NCBI RefSeq assembly: GCF_025685625.1
Contig: NZ_JAGSYI010000007.1
Coordinates: forward strand, 1-64,000
DNA length: 64,000 nucleotides
Direction of reading: 5' to 3'
Source: Acidicapsa acidisoli
GTDB lineage: Bacteria > Acidobacteriota > Terriglobia > Terriglobales > Acidobacteriaceae
Shown here: positions 7,976 through 17,287 of the stretch, piece after piece
Layout: every line of letters starts with the position of its first letter
Position numbering within the stretch: position 1 is the stretch's first letter
Translations under genes and position numbers: made by a program
The notes under the pieces: model-generated
Seen by the model: the letters and a program-made list of their open reading frames with translations, nothing else
What the model was told of the DNA's origin: nothing
Databases searched by the model: none

Positions 7976-8500
7976 CTACGCTCGCAGCGCCACCAGCACC
8001 TTCGCCGTCGTCACCGCCTGACCAACATGCCGCTGCGTGTGGTCGGCAACATGAATCAGCGCCCCGCCGATGCTGGTCGGCAATTGCTTCCGTCCCACCC
8101 CGCGAAAGGTATTGAAATCCGCCGTAGCCAGCGCCCGCACCCGCTCCGCCGCATTGCTGAAGGAGGCTTCCACCCCAGCCAGCAACTCCGCCAAAGTCTC
8201 ATCTCCCACCTGCTCCGACTTCAGCGTAGCCAACTGCTCAGCCGTCAACTGATTCCCTTCCGCATAACTCAGAATCCGGTCCACGCTACCCGCAATATGG
8301 CGCAAATGAAACGCCAGCGAAGAAAGCTCCAGCGGCCGCGAGTGTACCTCGGCATCCGTCAGCCCCGAGGTCCACTTCGTCAGGTCATCCAGCCCAAGCT
8401 CCAGCGCATGCAAAACAGCCCGCCCCACCGCCGGAACATCCGTATGCGTTCCACGCAGCCATGGCTCTATATAAGGAACAGTTGCAGGCGAAGTACTCAT
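7976..8500 (-). CDS. DinB-family four-helix-bundle protein
   Basis: A 174-residue all-helical protein. The DinB metal-site histidines are visible: LAFHLRHIAGS in the second helix and ALIHVADHTQRHVGQ near the C-terminus. Known members are metal-dependent thiol transferases (for example bacillithiol S-transferases) or unknown proteins. A BshA gene 3.5 kb away makes a bacillithiol link possible, but nothing in the sequence proves it. It starts 26 bases after the P-loop kinase gene and is probably co-transcribed. Confidence 0.8.
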   Translation of the reverse strand: MSTSPATVPYIEPWLRGTHTDVPAVGRAVLHALELGLDDLTKWTSGLTDAEVHSRPLELSSLAFHLRHIAGSVDRILSYAEGNQLTAEQLATLKSEQVGDETLAELLAGVEASFSNAAERVRALATADFNTFRGVGRKQLPTSIGGALIHVADHTQRHVGQAVTTAKVLVALRA

Positions 8501-8526
8501 GCGAATCTCATCCTCAAAAACTACAG

Positions 8527-9327
8527 CTACGTCGTGCTTTTCACCCGCACAACCGTGATCTTGCTGAACCCCTCATCAAACGCCGGCGGCTTCAGCCGTT
8601 CAGCCATCTTGTGCATCACGTCATCGCCCACTGGCCGGTCGCGCCTACGGTTCCGCTCCAGACAAACCTCCAGCGGCACATCGAAGAAGACCGCCTGCAC
8701 CTCATACCCAAAGCTCATCGCCATCTTGATCCACTGGCGGCGCTCATGCGGAGAAAGATTCGTCGCATCGACATAATTCCACGGCATCCGCGCAATCAGC
8801 CGCGCACGCAGCAGCGACCGCAGCGTCGAAAACACCAGTCCCTGATACCGCTGCTCCGTGATGTCGTCGAACAGGATCGTCCGCAGCATATCGCTCGACA
8901 GCGGCGTCACCCCGCGCCTCTTGAACCAGGTCGTCTTTCCCGAACCCGGCAGCCCGATCGTCAACACAACAAATCCCTTGGGATCTTGCGGCGTCCGTCC
9001 AGCCGCCTCGTTCTCCTGCGGCGGCAGCGACGGCATATCCGGCTGCGTCTCCATCTCCAACCGCCCGGTACCAGGGTCTTCTTCCGAATAAGACGGTGCA
9101 GCAGGAGCATGGCGTTGAACATGCGGTCTCGCCACTGGCCTAGCTTCCGAACGGGCTTCGGGCCTAGCCTCGGGCTTCCCCGTGCCACTCTGCGCAGAGG
9201 CTTGCCGGACAGGCAAATCTTCCGGGTAAGTCGGCACCAGCGGACGCGGCTGGTTCGCCGGCAATTCGTGACCGATCTTTCCGGTCGACTCAGAAATATT
9301 GGGCTCTCGTTTTGAACGTCTTCTCAT
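8527..9327 (-). CDS. P-loop nucleotide/polynucleotide kinase-like ATPase with disordered N-terminus
   Basis: A 266-residue protein. Residues 1-115 are low-complexity, with short repeats such as EARPEARSEARPVARP, and are probably disordered. The C-terminal ~150 residues are an AAA_33/polynucleotide-kinase-like domain: Walker A GLPGSGKTT (125-133), SSDMLRTILFDD, WNYVDATNLSPHERRQW and a lid with EVCLERNRRRDRPV. The fold phosphorylates small substrates or nucleic-acid ends. The real substrate cannot be read from sequence. First gene of a minus-strand series with the DinB and DUF2090 genes. Confidence 0.75.
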   Translation of the reverse strand: MRRRSKREPNISESTGKIGHELPANQPRPLVPTYPEDLPVRQASAQSGTGKPEARPEARSEARPVARPHVQRHAPAAPSYSEEDPGTGRLEMETQPDMPSLPPQENEAAGRTPQDPKGFVVLTIGLPGSGKTTWFKRRGVTPLSSDMLRTILFDDITEQRYQGLVFSTLRSLLRARLIARMPWNYVDATNLSPHERRQWIKMAMSFGYEVQAVFFDVPLEVCLERNRRRDRPVGDDVMHKMAERLKPPAFDEGFSKITVVRVKSTT

Positions 9328-9658
9328 GCTTTAATTCCCGATTATCACACCCATGGCTATCATACTTAGCCCATGCACTTCAAATTGTGCATATCTATGT
9401 ACCCCATCTTTCCCCGTCTGCCTGACCCTGTACCGCCCGTCACAGGTTTCAGTCTGAAAAAGGACCAAACTAAACCTGCGTTTTCGTTTTGTTCTTGTTG
9501 ACAGGAGTGTTAGTCTGATGGGTTTGGTGAAAGGCCGCGCCGGGCGCCGAAACTGCTGAAACCAAACATCTGGAGGCCCTACAGTCCAGGCAACTGTCGT
9601 TTGATTCTGTATTTTTGAAAGAAAAAACACATCGCAGGTCCTTTAAGGAGAGATAAAC
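9328..9658. promoter_or_regulatory. Intergenic region and leader of gap
   Basis: 330 bases with no supported gene; open frames here lack family resemblance. A TTGACA hexamer lies at 9498-9503 but has no good -10 at 16-18 bp, so I do not call a promoter position. AAGGAG (9645-9650), 8 bases before the gap ATG, is a strong ribosome site and fits a highly expressed gene. Confidence 0.45.
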
Positions 9659-10663
<1,005 letters not shown>

Positions 10664-10670
10664 TCTTCCA

Positions 10671-10690
10671 GGCGCGGCGAGAGCCGCGCC
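10671..10690 (+). terminator. GC-rich hairpin directly after gap
   Basis: Perfect 8-bp stem GGCGCGGC-GAGA-GCCGCGCC starting 8 bases after the stop. No T-run follows, so it may be an attenuator or an mRNA-stabilising 3' element that raises gap over the downstream genes rather than a full terminator. Confidence 0.5.
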
Positions 10691-10719
10691 TCAGTTCTCT
10701 GCTTCCAGGTGGCTTAACC

Positions 10720-10968
10720 ATGCGTCAAGTTCACGAGGTCGTGCGTCTGAGTCGTAGTGTCGGAGGTGTTCCCAAAGGAACCTCGGGCACGATTATGATG
10801 ACCATGCCCGACGAAACGTCGTGCTGCCTTGTAGAATTTCCAGACCCTGAAGGGAAAGAGATAATTCTGGTCTCCATCCGTGAAGACGATTTGGAGAAAG
10901 CCGAGTTCCTACCCACTCCGGAAGACCTTCGCCTCTGGTCCAAGGGCTGGGAAATTAAGAATGACTGA
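10720..10968 (+). CDS. DUF4926-like small beta-barrel protein
   Basis: An 82-residue protein. I start it at the ATG at 10720 (MRQVHEVVRLSRSVGGVPKG); the frame upstream overlaps gap and is not coding-like. The pattern of an N-terminal VVRLxR, VPKGTSGTI, LVEFPDPEGKEI and SIREDDLEKA matches DUF4926, small SH3/KOW-like proteins often seen near toxin-antitoxin or metabolic genes. No function is established. It is followed after 9 bases by the RidA-like gene and is probably co-transcribed. Confidence 0.65.
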   Translation: MRQVHEVVRLSRSVGGVPKGTSGTIMMTMPDETSCCLVEFPDPEGKEIILVSIREDDLEKAEFLPTPEDLRLWSKGWEIKND

Positions 10969-10977
10969 GATTTGATA

Positions 10978-11379
10978 ATGCGCCAAAACATTCCGGGCAC
11001 ATCCCCATACGAGCCAATCATCGGCTTTTCCCGCGCCGTCCGCGCAGGTAACTCCATCTACATCTCAGGAACCGGCCCCGTAGGCGCCGACGATCTGGAT
11101 GTAGAAGCACAAACCCGCCAGATCTTCAAAATCGCCGCCGAGATCCTCGAGCGCGCCGGTTCCTCTCTCAGCGATGTCGTCCGCACCCGCATGTATCTCA
11201 CTCACGCGGAAGACTGGGAAATCGTCGGTCGCGTCCACGGTGAGTTATTTCGAGACGTCCGCCCCGCAGCCACGATGGTCGTTGTGGCTCAGCTCCTCAA
11301 TCCCAAATGGCGCGTGGAAATCGAACTGGATGCCGTCATGCAATCGGCCCCGATTTCCCCCAGCGCAGAAGGCAAGTGA
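10978..11379 (+). CDS. RidA/YjgF-family protein
   Basis: A 133-residue protein of the RidA (reactive enamine/imine deaminase) fold. Seen: GFSRAVRAGNSIYISGTGPVG, RQIFKIAAEILERAGSS, VVRTRMYLTHAEDW and PAATMVVVAQLLNPKWRVEIELDA. The Arg of the canonical RNY/TRV substrate site is present as VVRTR. The ATG at 10978 is preferred over the TTG at 10972. It lies 5 bases before pgk, so the two are surely co-transcribed. A role in removing reactive by-products is known for the family; the link to glycolysis is only contextual. Confidence 0.85.
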   Translation: MRQNIPGTSPYEPIIGFSRAVRAGNSIYISGTGPVGADDLDVEAQTRQIFKIAAEILERAGSSLSDVVRTRMYLTHAEDWEIVGRVHGELFRDVRPAATMVVVAQLLNPKWRVEIELDAVMQSAPISPSAEGK

Positions 11380-11384
11380 TTCCC

Positions 11385-12620
<1,236 letters not shown>

Positions 12621-12682
12621 TCCCGGACCATCGAGTCAATCGCCTGTGACGTTGGCGTAGTAGCCAAGTAGCGGCAAAACGT

Positions 12683-12712
12683 GTCCCATCCTGTCCATAG
12701 CCAGGATGGGAC
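12683..12712 (+). terminator. Probable terminator of the gap-pgk run
   Basis: Perfect 11-bp stem GTCCCATCCTG/CAGGATGGGAC with an 8-nt loop, 63 bases after the pgk stop. It is followed by GCTTCTTA, a weak T-rich tail. Confidence 0.65.
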
Positions 12713-12747
12713 GCTTCTTAGGGGACAAGCGAGATAACATAACTCGC

Positions 12748-13260
12748 ATGAACATGGACTCGACAAAGCTAGTAGCCATCTATGGCGCCCTGGTATCCAC
12801 GTTTGCCGTCGGATGGAACGTGTATAGGGACTTCCATGACCGGGCGCGGCTCAAGCTGTCGACAATGCTGGGCCATCCATTCAAAAACGGAGATCGGATG
12901 AGCATCATCTCAAGCTCGTTTGCGGTGGAGCGATGGCCTGAACGATTCAGAGACAAAGCTCCTAGTCTCTTTCTAACAATTACAAATATTGGGAAACGGC
13001 CCGTAATCGTCGAAAGTTGGGCCATTCGCACCGATAGAAGAAAAACTGGGAATGACAATTTCATTTTTCCGCTCACTGTCCTTCCAAAAGCCTTAAAGGA
13101 AGGGGAATACGCGGTGGAGCACACAAACGACTTATCCCTTCTTAAGGACGGTGCAACAAAGATTTATGCGTGGGACACGACCGGCAAGAAATGGTCATTG
13201 CCTCGCCGCGCACTTCGCGAGCTTCAGAGGGAGGTTCGGAACATCAAGATCGAAGAATGA
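12748..13260 (+). CDS. Hypothetical membrane-anchored protein
   Basis: About 170 residues; I do not recognise the family. One N-terminal transmembrane helix (KLVAIYGALVSTFAVGWNVY) is followed by a soluble domain of about 145 residues rich in beta strands (SLFLTITNIGKRPVIVESWAI is immunoglobulin-like in feel). The frame is open further upstream, but that part runs through the terminator hairpin, so I start at 12748 (or 12754). GC content and codon use look lower than the flanking glycolytic genes. First gene of the accessory islet between pgk and tpiA. Confidence 0.6.
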   Translation: MNMDSTKLVAIYGALVSTFAVGWNVYRDFHDRARLKLSTMLGHPFKNGDRMSIISSSFAVERWPERFRDKAPSLFLTITNIGKRPVIVESWAIRTDRRKTGNDNFIFPLTVLPKALKEGEYAVEHTNDLSLLKDGATKIYAWDTTGKKWSLPRRALRELQREVRNIKIEE

Positions 13261-13310
13261 TGCATAGAGCCAACGACGCCGGTTCCGTGCTTTAGAATCC
13301 GGTTTCCCAT

Positions 13311-13316
13311 TATAAT
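13311..13316 (+). promoter_or_regulatory. Consensus -10 box of brnTA
   Basis: A perfect TATAAT ends 7 bases before the GTG start of brnT. The -35 region is poor (TGCTTT at 17 bp). With normal spacing transcription would start at or next to the GTG, which suggests a leaderless mRNA. Confidence 0.5.
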
Positions 13317-13323
13317 CAAGGCT

Positions 13324-13596
13324 GTGGAGATCACGTTCGACCCGGCAAAGAATGAACGCAATCTCCGCTTGCGCGGAATCAGCTTTGAAAGAGTCGCCGA
13401 ATTCGATTTCAACTCGGCAACCTTCGACGAAGACAAACGCAAGGACTACGGCGAGATTCGGACACGAGCTCTCGGATACATTGGAGACACGCTTCACGCG
13501 CTCGTTTTCACTCTCCGAGATGGCAAAATTCGTGTAATCAGTCTTCGAAAAGCTAATCGAAAGGAGCGAGATCGATATGCAAAAGCGAGATCTTGA
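13324..13596 (+). CDS. brnT: BrnT-family ribonuclease toxin
   Basis: A 90-residue RelE-fold toxin of the BrnT/BrnA type II system. FDPAKNERNLRLRGISFERVAEFDF is the family N-terminus, followed by DEDKRKDYGEIRTRALG and a C-terminal IRVISLRKANRKERDRY with the basic residues used for RNA cleavage. The GTG start lies only 7 bases after a TATAAT box and lacks a clear ribosome site. It overlaps the antitoxin gene by 20 bases. Known BrnT is a ribonuclease that inhibits translation until bound by BrnA. It appears intact. Confidence 0.9.
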   Translation: MEITFDPAKNERNLRLRGISFERVAEFDFNSATFDEDKRKDYGEIRTRALGYIGDTLHALVFTLRDGKIRVISLRKANRKERDRYAKARS

Positions 13597-13783
13597 AAAT
13601 CCGAACGTCGAAGCTCCAGACCCCGAATTGATCGACGAAGAAAACCCGGAATGGACGGACGAAATGTTTGCGCGCGCTGTTCCCTTCACCGGCCTGCCAA
13701 AAGAGCTGCAAGAACTCCTCTCTCAGCCGAAGACCATTAAACCAGACGCAGAAGACGAGCCCGCTCACCATCCCGCAGCATGA
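13577..13783 (+). CDS. brnA: BrnA-like antitoxin
   Basis: A 68-residue acidic protein downstream of and overlapping brnT. AAGGAG lies 10 bases before the ATG. The central DEENPEWTDEMFARAVPFTG is the conserved BrnA core. The C-terminal DNA-binding ribbon-helix-helix part found in classical BrnA seems short or altered here: the tail SQPKTIKPDAEDEPAHHPAA is low complexity. It should neutralise BrnT. Autoregulation is less certain given the unusual tail. Confidence 0.85.
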   Translation: MQKRDLENPNVEAPDPELIDEENPEWTDEMFARAVPFTGLPKELQELLSQPKTIKPDAEDEPAHHPAA

Positions 13784-13834
13784 AACGCCAAACCTCGACT
13801 CCTCAAGCCCCGTATTCAGGGACAGGATCGTAAC

Positions 13835-14044
13835 GTGAGCACGCCCAAGACAATCCAGCGATTCTCAAGCCACGCCGAGCAAAAGGCCGAGATCAACCGC
13901 TACTGGCAAAGCCGCACGCCGGGCGAGCGGTTCATCGCAGTCTGGGAAGCCACAGCCGCCGCCTACGCCTTCAAAGGAATCCGCTACGACGCCACCCGAA
14001 GATCTCCGGTAACTCTCACTCGCGTTCAACGAACAAAGGGTTAG
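13835..14044 (+). CDS. Small hypothetical protein, possible orphan antitoxin-like partner
   Basis: 69 residues with a GTG start. IQRFSSHAEQKAEINRYWQSRTPGERFIAVWE resembles small proteins that sit before nucleotidyltransferase-type toxins (pattern F.S..EA...YW.S.TP.ERF). That assignment is from memory and is weak. No nucleotidyltransferase follows, so it would be an orphan. It lies 51 bases after brnA in the same direction. Confidence 0.45.
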   Translation: MSTPKTIQRFSSHAEQKAEINRYWQSRTPGERFIAVWEATAAAYAFKGIRYDATRRSPVTLTRVQRTKG

Positions 14045-14201
14045 ACTCCTGCAAGTCGGCCTTCGGTCTCCACAACTCACTCTGTAAGAACTCCTGCAAC
14101 TCACATCCCACCCACCCGCAGCACGCCAGTGTAAAATCGCTCCGAGTCAAAAAAGCCTCCGGAACCCACCCCAAACCGAGGCTGGCGGAAAGGGCGACAA
14201 A

Positions 14202-14843
14202 ATGACGACCGCAATACTGATCCCCAACGCAGAGCGAGTAAAAGCCGCATGCGACCAGTTCGACCACGACAACGAACTGGTCGAACAAACCCTTGAAGAA
14301 CTCTTCCGTCAGTATCCGGCCAACAGTGACCCTCGCCATGTGCTGCTCAAGGTAGTCGGAGTCAACTCCCTCTACCACACCTGCATCTTCGCCCTCGACG
14401 TAGTCGCCCGTCACATCCACGAGCATCACAAGGAAATCGACGCCGCCCTCGCCGCCGGTTCGCCCGAAATTGTCGAAAAAATCGCAAGAGTCAAGGTCAA
14501 AGGCAAGATCTATAACTTCTTCTCATTCGCAACCAAATACTGCAGTTGGCAGAACCCAACCGCCTTCCCTATCTATGACGCCCACGTCGATCATTGCCTC
14601 TGGACCCTGCAACACCACAACCACTTCGCATCGTTTCTTCATCCCGATCTATGGAATTACCCTAAGTTTCTAAAAATTATGGCCGAATTTCGCACCTTCC
14701 ACGGCCTCAACGACTTCACATTCAAGGAAATCGATAAGTTCCTCTATCTAGAAGGCGCACCGAAAGCGGCCGCATTCCCCGACGGACCACACTCCGCAGT
14801 CGGAGCCTTTGATTTCTACCCCACCGAAGAGCTAACCTCCTGA
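14202..14843 (+). CDS. Uncharacterised 213-residue protein
   Basis: I do not recognise a named family. The protein is largely helical and rich in His, Phe and Tyr. Its most striking stretch is KIYNFFSFATKYCSWQNP followed by FPIYDAHVDHCLW, which looks like a conserved core. No signal peptide or membrane segment is present. AAAGGG lies 7 bases before the ATG. A small GCCTC/GAGGC stem lies just upstream. It is the last gene of the accessory islet before tpiA. A defence or toxin-related role is possible given the neighbours but is not shown. Confidence 0.6.
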   Translation: MTTAILIPNAERVKAACDQFDHDNELVEQTLEELFRQYPANSDPRHVLLKVVGVNSLYHTCIFALDVVARHIHEHHKEIDAALAAGSPEIVEKIARVKVKGKIYNFFSFATKYCSWQNPTAFPIYDAHVDHCLWTLQHHNHFASFLHPDLWNYPKFLKIMAEFRTFHGLNDFTFKEIDKFLYLEGAPKAAAFPDGPHSAVGAFDFYPTEELTS

Positions 14844-15032
14844 CCAACAAAAAGCAAACTCAGTCTAAGGCGTCAAGCTTCTATCTCAGACGACTTATCC
14901 ATCTCGATAACTCTTGTAACGCGAAAACTATTCCATGCCCTAACTCGCGGCCCGCCATCCCGGCTGTGCTGTTCGTCACTCAACCCAAGCAAATTCTTCT
15001 ACTAGAATTGATCCCGAGGAACCCGACCGATC

Positions 15033-15785
15033 ATGTCCCGTAAAGCCCTCATCGCCGCCAACTGGAAGATGTATAAGACCCCAGCCGAAGCCAAAGCCTT
15101 TGTAGACGCATTCCTCCCGCTCGTCGCCGGCCACGACCGCGACGACATCGCGCTCTTTCCGTCGGTAACTTCCCTCGCCACCGTCGTCGAAGCAGTCAAA
15201 GGCTCGAAAGTAGCCGCAGGCCTCCAAAACATGCACTTCGCCGAAGAAGGCGCCTACACCGGCGAAACCTCCGCCGTCATGCTCAAGGCGGTCGGCGCGA
15301 CCCACACCCTCATCGGCCACTCCGAACGCCGCCAGTACTTCAACGAAACCGACGAAGTCGTCAACAAGAAGCTGCACACCGCGCTCAAGCACGGCATCGT
15401 CCCGGTCGTCTGCATCGGCGAACTCCTGCATGACCGCGAAGCAGGCCTAACGGCAGACGTGCTCGTCAGGCAGCTCAAGGGCGCGCTCGCTGGCGTCACC
15501 GCCGAAGCCGCTCACTCTCTCGTCATCGCCTACGAGCCCTGCTGGGCCATCGGAACAGGCAAGACCGCAACCCCGAAAATGGCTGTCGAGGCTCACGCCA
15601 TCGTACGCGCCGAACTTGCCAATCTCCTCGGCGCAGAAGTCGCCAAAGCTACGCGCATCCTCTACGGCGGCTCCGTCAAACCCGAGAACGCCAAGGACCT
15701 GTGCTGCGAAGAGGAAATCGACGGCGCACTCGTCGGCGGAGCCAGCCTCAAACCCGACTCCTTTGCAGCCATCGTCAAGTATTAG
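15033..15785 (+). CDS. tpiA: Triosephosphate isomerase
   Basis: 250 residues, the usual length. It interconverts dihydroxyacetone phosphate and glyceraldehyde 3-phosphate. The catalytic Lys is in AANWKMYK, His in IGHSERRQYF, Glu in AYEPCWAIGTGKTA, and the phosphate loop is LYGGSVKPEN. The 188-bp upstream gap holds no clear promoter. It is separated from gap-pgk by the BrnTA-containing islet and has a convergent neighbour 12 bases downstream. Confidence 0.96.
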   Translation: MSRKALIAANWKMYKTPAEAKAFVDAFLPLVAGHDRDDIALFPSVTSLATVVEAVKGSKVAAGLQNMHFAEEGAYTGETSAVMLKAVGATHTLIGHSERRQYFNETDEVVNKKLHTALKHGIVPVVCIGELLHDREAGLTADVLVRQLKGALAGVTAEAAHSLVIAYEPCWAIGTGKTATPKMAVEAHAIVRAELANLLGAEVAKATRILYGGSVKPENAKDLCCEEEIDGALVGGASLKPDSFAAIVKY

Positions 15786-15797
15786 TCGCGGTCTCTA

Positions 15798-16115
15798 TCA
15801 TTCAGGCCGCTCCGGCGGCCTCACCAGCAACTGTCCATCCCGGACAACCGCCTCAAAGATCGGCACTCGCGCCGTAGGATTGTGCAGCGCAGCGCCCGTC
15901 TTCACGTCAAAGGCCCACCCATGGTACGGACAGACCACTCTTCCGTCTTCCACCATCCCCTGACCCAGCGGACCCTCATTATGCGGGCAGACATTGCTCA
16001 TCACCGCAATCTCGCCATTCACCCGGGCCACGCACAATGCACCGTCAGCCATCTCACAAACCTCGCCCTCGCGGGGTAACTCCGCCTCGGCGCAGATTCG
16101 AACCAATTCCGGCAT
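15798..16115 (-). CDS. Rieske [2Fe-2S] ferredoxin-like protein
   Basis: 105 residues. The cluster motifs are CPHNEGPLGQG (C-x-H) and CPYHGWAFD (C-x2-H), 18-19 residues apart as in soluble Rieske ferredoxins of the NirD or oxygenase-component type. I start at the ATG at 16115 (AAGGAG nine bases upstream). No oxygenase or reductase partner is adjacent, so its electron partner is unknown. Cytoplasmic by lack of a signal. Confidence 0.87.
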   Translation of the reverse strand: MPELVRICAEAELPREGEVCEMADGALCVARVNGEIAVMSNVCPHNEGPLGQGMVEDGRVVCPYHGWAFDVKTGAALHNPTARVPIFEAVVRDGQLLVRPPERPE

Positions 16116-16206
16116 CCTCAATTGCTCCTTCCTCAGCATCCATACTAGCCCGAAGCCCCCTGATTTAACCCAGCTCTAAGCCAGCCCGCCAACCAACCGC
16201 GATACC

Positions 16207-17262
16207 ATGGAGTTGAACCTCAACCGTTCTACCGCCAAAGATCCCCGACAAATGCCCCGCGCCAAATCATCCCGTCCCACACAAACACCACCGTCAAAAC
16301 CTCGCAGCCCTCATCCGCCGCAAGCTTCATCCGCATTTGAAAAAGCGATGCGTGATCTGCAACACTCCCCCGGCGCATTTCCCAATGTTTCAGCTCGATG
16401 GCTTCTCGCAGCCGCCGGAATCGCCGTCCTGGGCGCAATCTTCTGCGCCTGGCTAACACTTTGCCTGCTCTATTGGCAAGGAAGCTGGCAGCTCCTCTAC
16501 CACCCAAAATCTACTATGATCCGCACCCCGGCATCCGTCGGAATAGCTTTCGAGCCAGTTCACTTCGCCGCCACCGAAACCGGCACCACCCGCCTGACTG
16601 GCTGGTGGATTCCCAATCAAAACTCCCGCTTCACCGTCCTCTATCTCCACGGCTCCGACGGCAACCTGAGCGACTCCGTAGACCCTCTGGCCGCACTCCA
16701 TCGGCAAAACCTGGCAGTCTTCGCAATCGACTTTCGAGGCTACGGCCAAAGCCAGTCAATCCATGACACGGGTCACCCCGGCGAAAAACAGCTTCGCCAG
16801 GACACAGAATGGGCGCTGACCTGGCTCACCCTGACGCGCAACATCCCGGCGAAAAGCATCGTTGTCTTTGGTTCCTGCCTGGGCGCAAACCTCGCCGCCG
16901 AACTCGCCGCCGACCACAGCGAACTCGCAGGAGTCATTCTCGACCAGCCAATTCAGAACCCGATGGCCCCAGTCTTCAACGATTCGCGCAGCAGACTAGT
17001 TCCTGCCCACTGGCTCGTGCACGACAGATTCGACCTAAGCACAGCGGCACTCTCGCTGCGAGTCCCATCTCTCTGGCTCATGGCCAAACAACAAGACCAG
17101 ACACCCGCAGCGTACCAGGCCGTCCCAGCCAACAAAACGGCAGTCTGGCTAATCCCACCCACAACCGCCGACGCCCATTTCGCAGAAGCCCTGCAACGCT
17201 GGCTAGACGATCTGCAAAACCAGCTAAACCCGATCCCAGGCATCAATCCGCTAACTCGCTAA
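16207..17262 (+). CDS. Membrane-anchored alpha/beta hydrolase with a Cys at the nucleophile position
   Basis: 351 residues. A Pro/Ser-rich N-terminus of about 60 residues precedes one transmembrane helix (residues ~65-90) and an alpha/beta-hydrolase domain (YLHGSDGN oxyanion loop, FAIDFRGYGQS). In the nucleophile elbow FGSCLGAN the residue expected to be Ser in GxSxG is Cys224. A His in TTADAHFAEAL fits the catalytic His. The BEM46/YfhR-like family usually has a Ser here. Activity may therefore be thiol-based, or lost. Its stop lies 20 bases from the convergent hldE stop. Confidence 0.75.
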   Translation: MELNLNRSTAKDPRQMPRAKSSRPTQTPPSKPRSPHPPQASSAFEKAMRDLQHSPGAFPNVSARWLLAAAGIAVLGAIFCAWLTLCLLYWQGSWQLLYHPKSTMIRTPASVGIAFEPVHFAATETGTTRLTGWWIPNQNSRFTVLYLHGSDGNLSDSVDPLAALHRQNLAVFAIDFRGYGQSQSIHDTGHPGEKQLRQDTEWALTWLTLTRNIPAKSIVVFGSCLGANLAAELAADHSELAGVILDQPIQNPMAPVFNDSRSRLVPAHWLVHDRFDLSTAALSLRVPSLWLMAKQQDQTPAAYQAVPANKTAVWLIPPTTADAHFAEALQRWLDDLQNQLNPIPGINPLTR

Positions 17263-17287
17263 CCTGCTAACTTGCCAACTCGCTAGC
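17250..17287. repeat. Short 8-bp tandem repeat between convergent genes
   Basis: Four units (GCTAACTC, GCTAACCT, GCTAACTT, GCCAACTC) and a partial fifth (GCTAGC) cover the last codons of the hydrolase and the gap to hldE. No function is known; it could come from slipped-strand replication. Confidence 0.6.

Noticed and set aside
9498-9526. TTGACA as the -35 of a gap promoter
   Set aside because: No acceptable -10 hexamer lies 16-18 bases further on.
9331-9630. A 99-codon minus-strand frame before gap
   Set aside because: No ribosome site or family features. It lies over the gap leader, where a regulatory region is expected.
15804-15821. AGGCCGC-TCCG-GCGGCCT hairpin after tpiA
   Set aside because: Good stem, but it lies wholly in the coding end of the Rieske gene and has no T-run, so I do not call it a terminator.
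16398-16766. Long overlapping open frames inside GC-rich genes (many similar cases, e.g. in hppA, bshA, pgk)
   Set aside because: Typical antisense or shifted-frame shadows of real genes at high GC. They show Arg/Pro/Ser-rich composition and no motifs.
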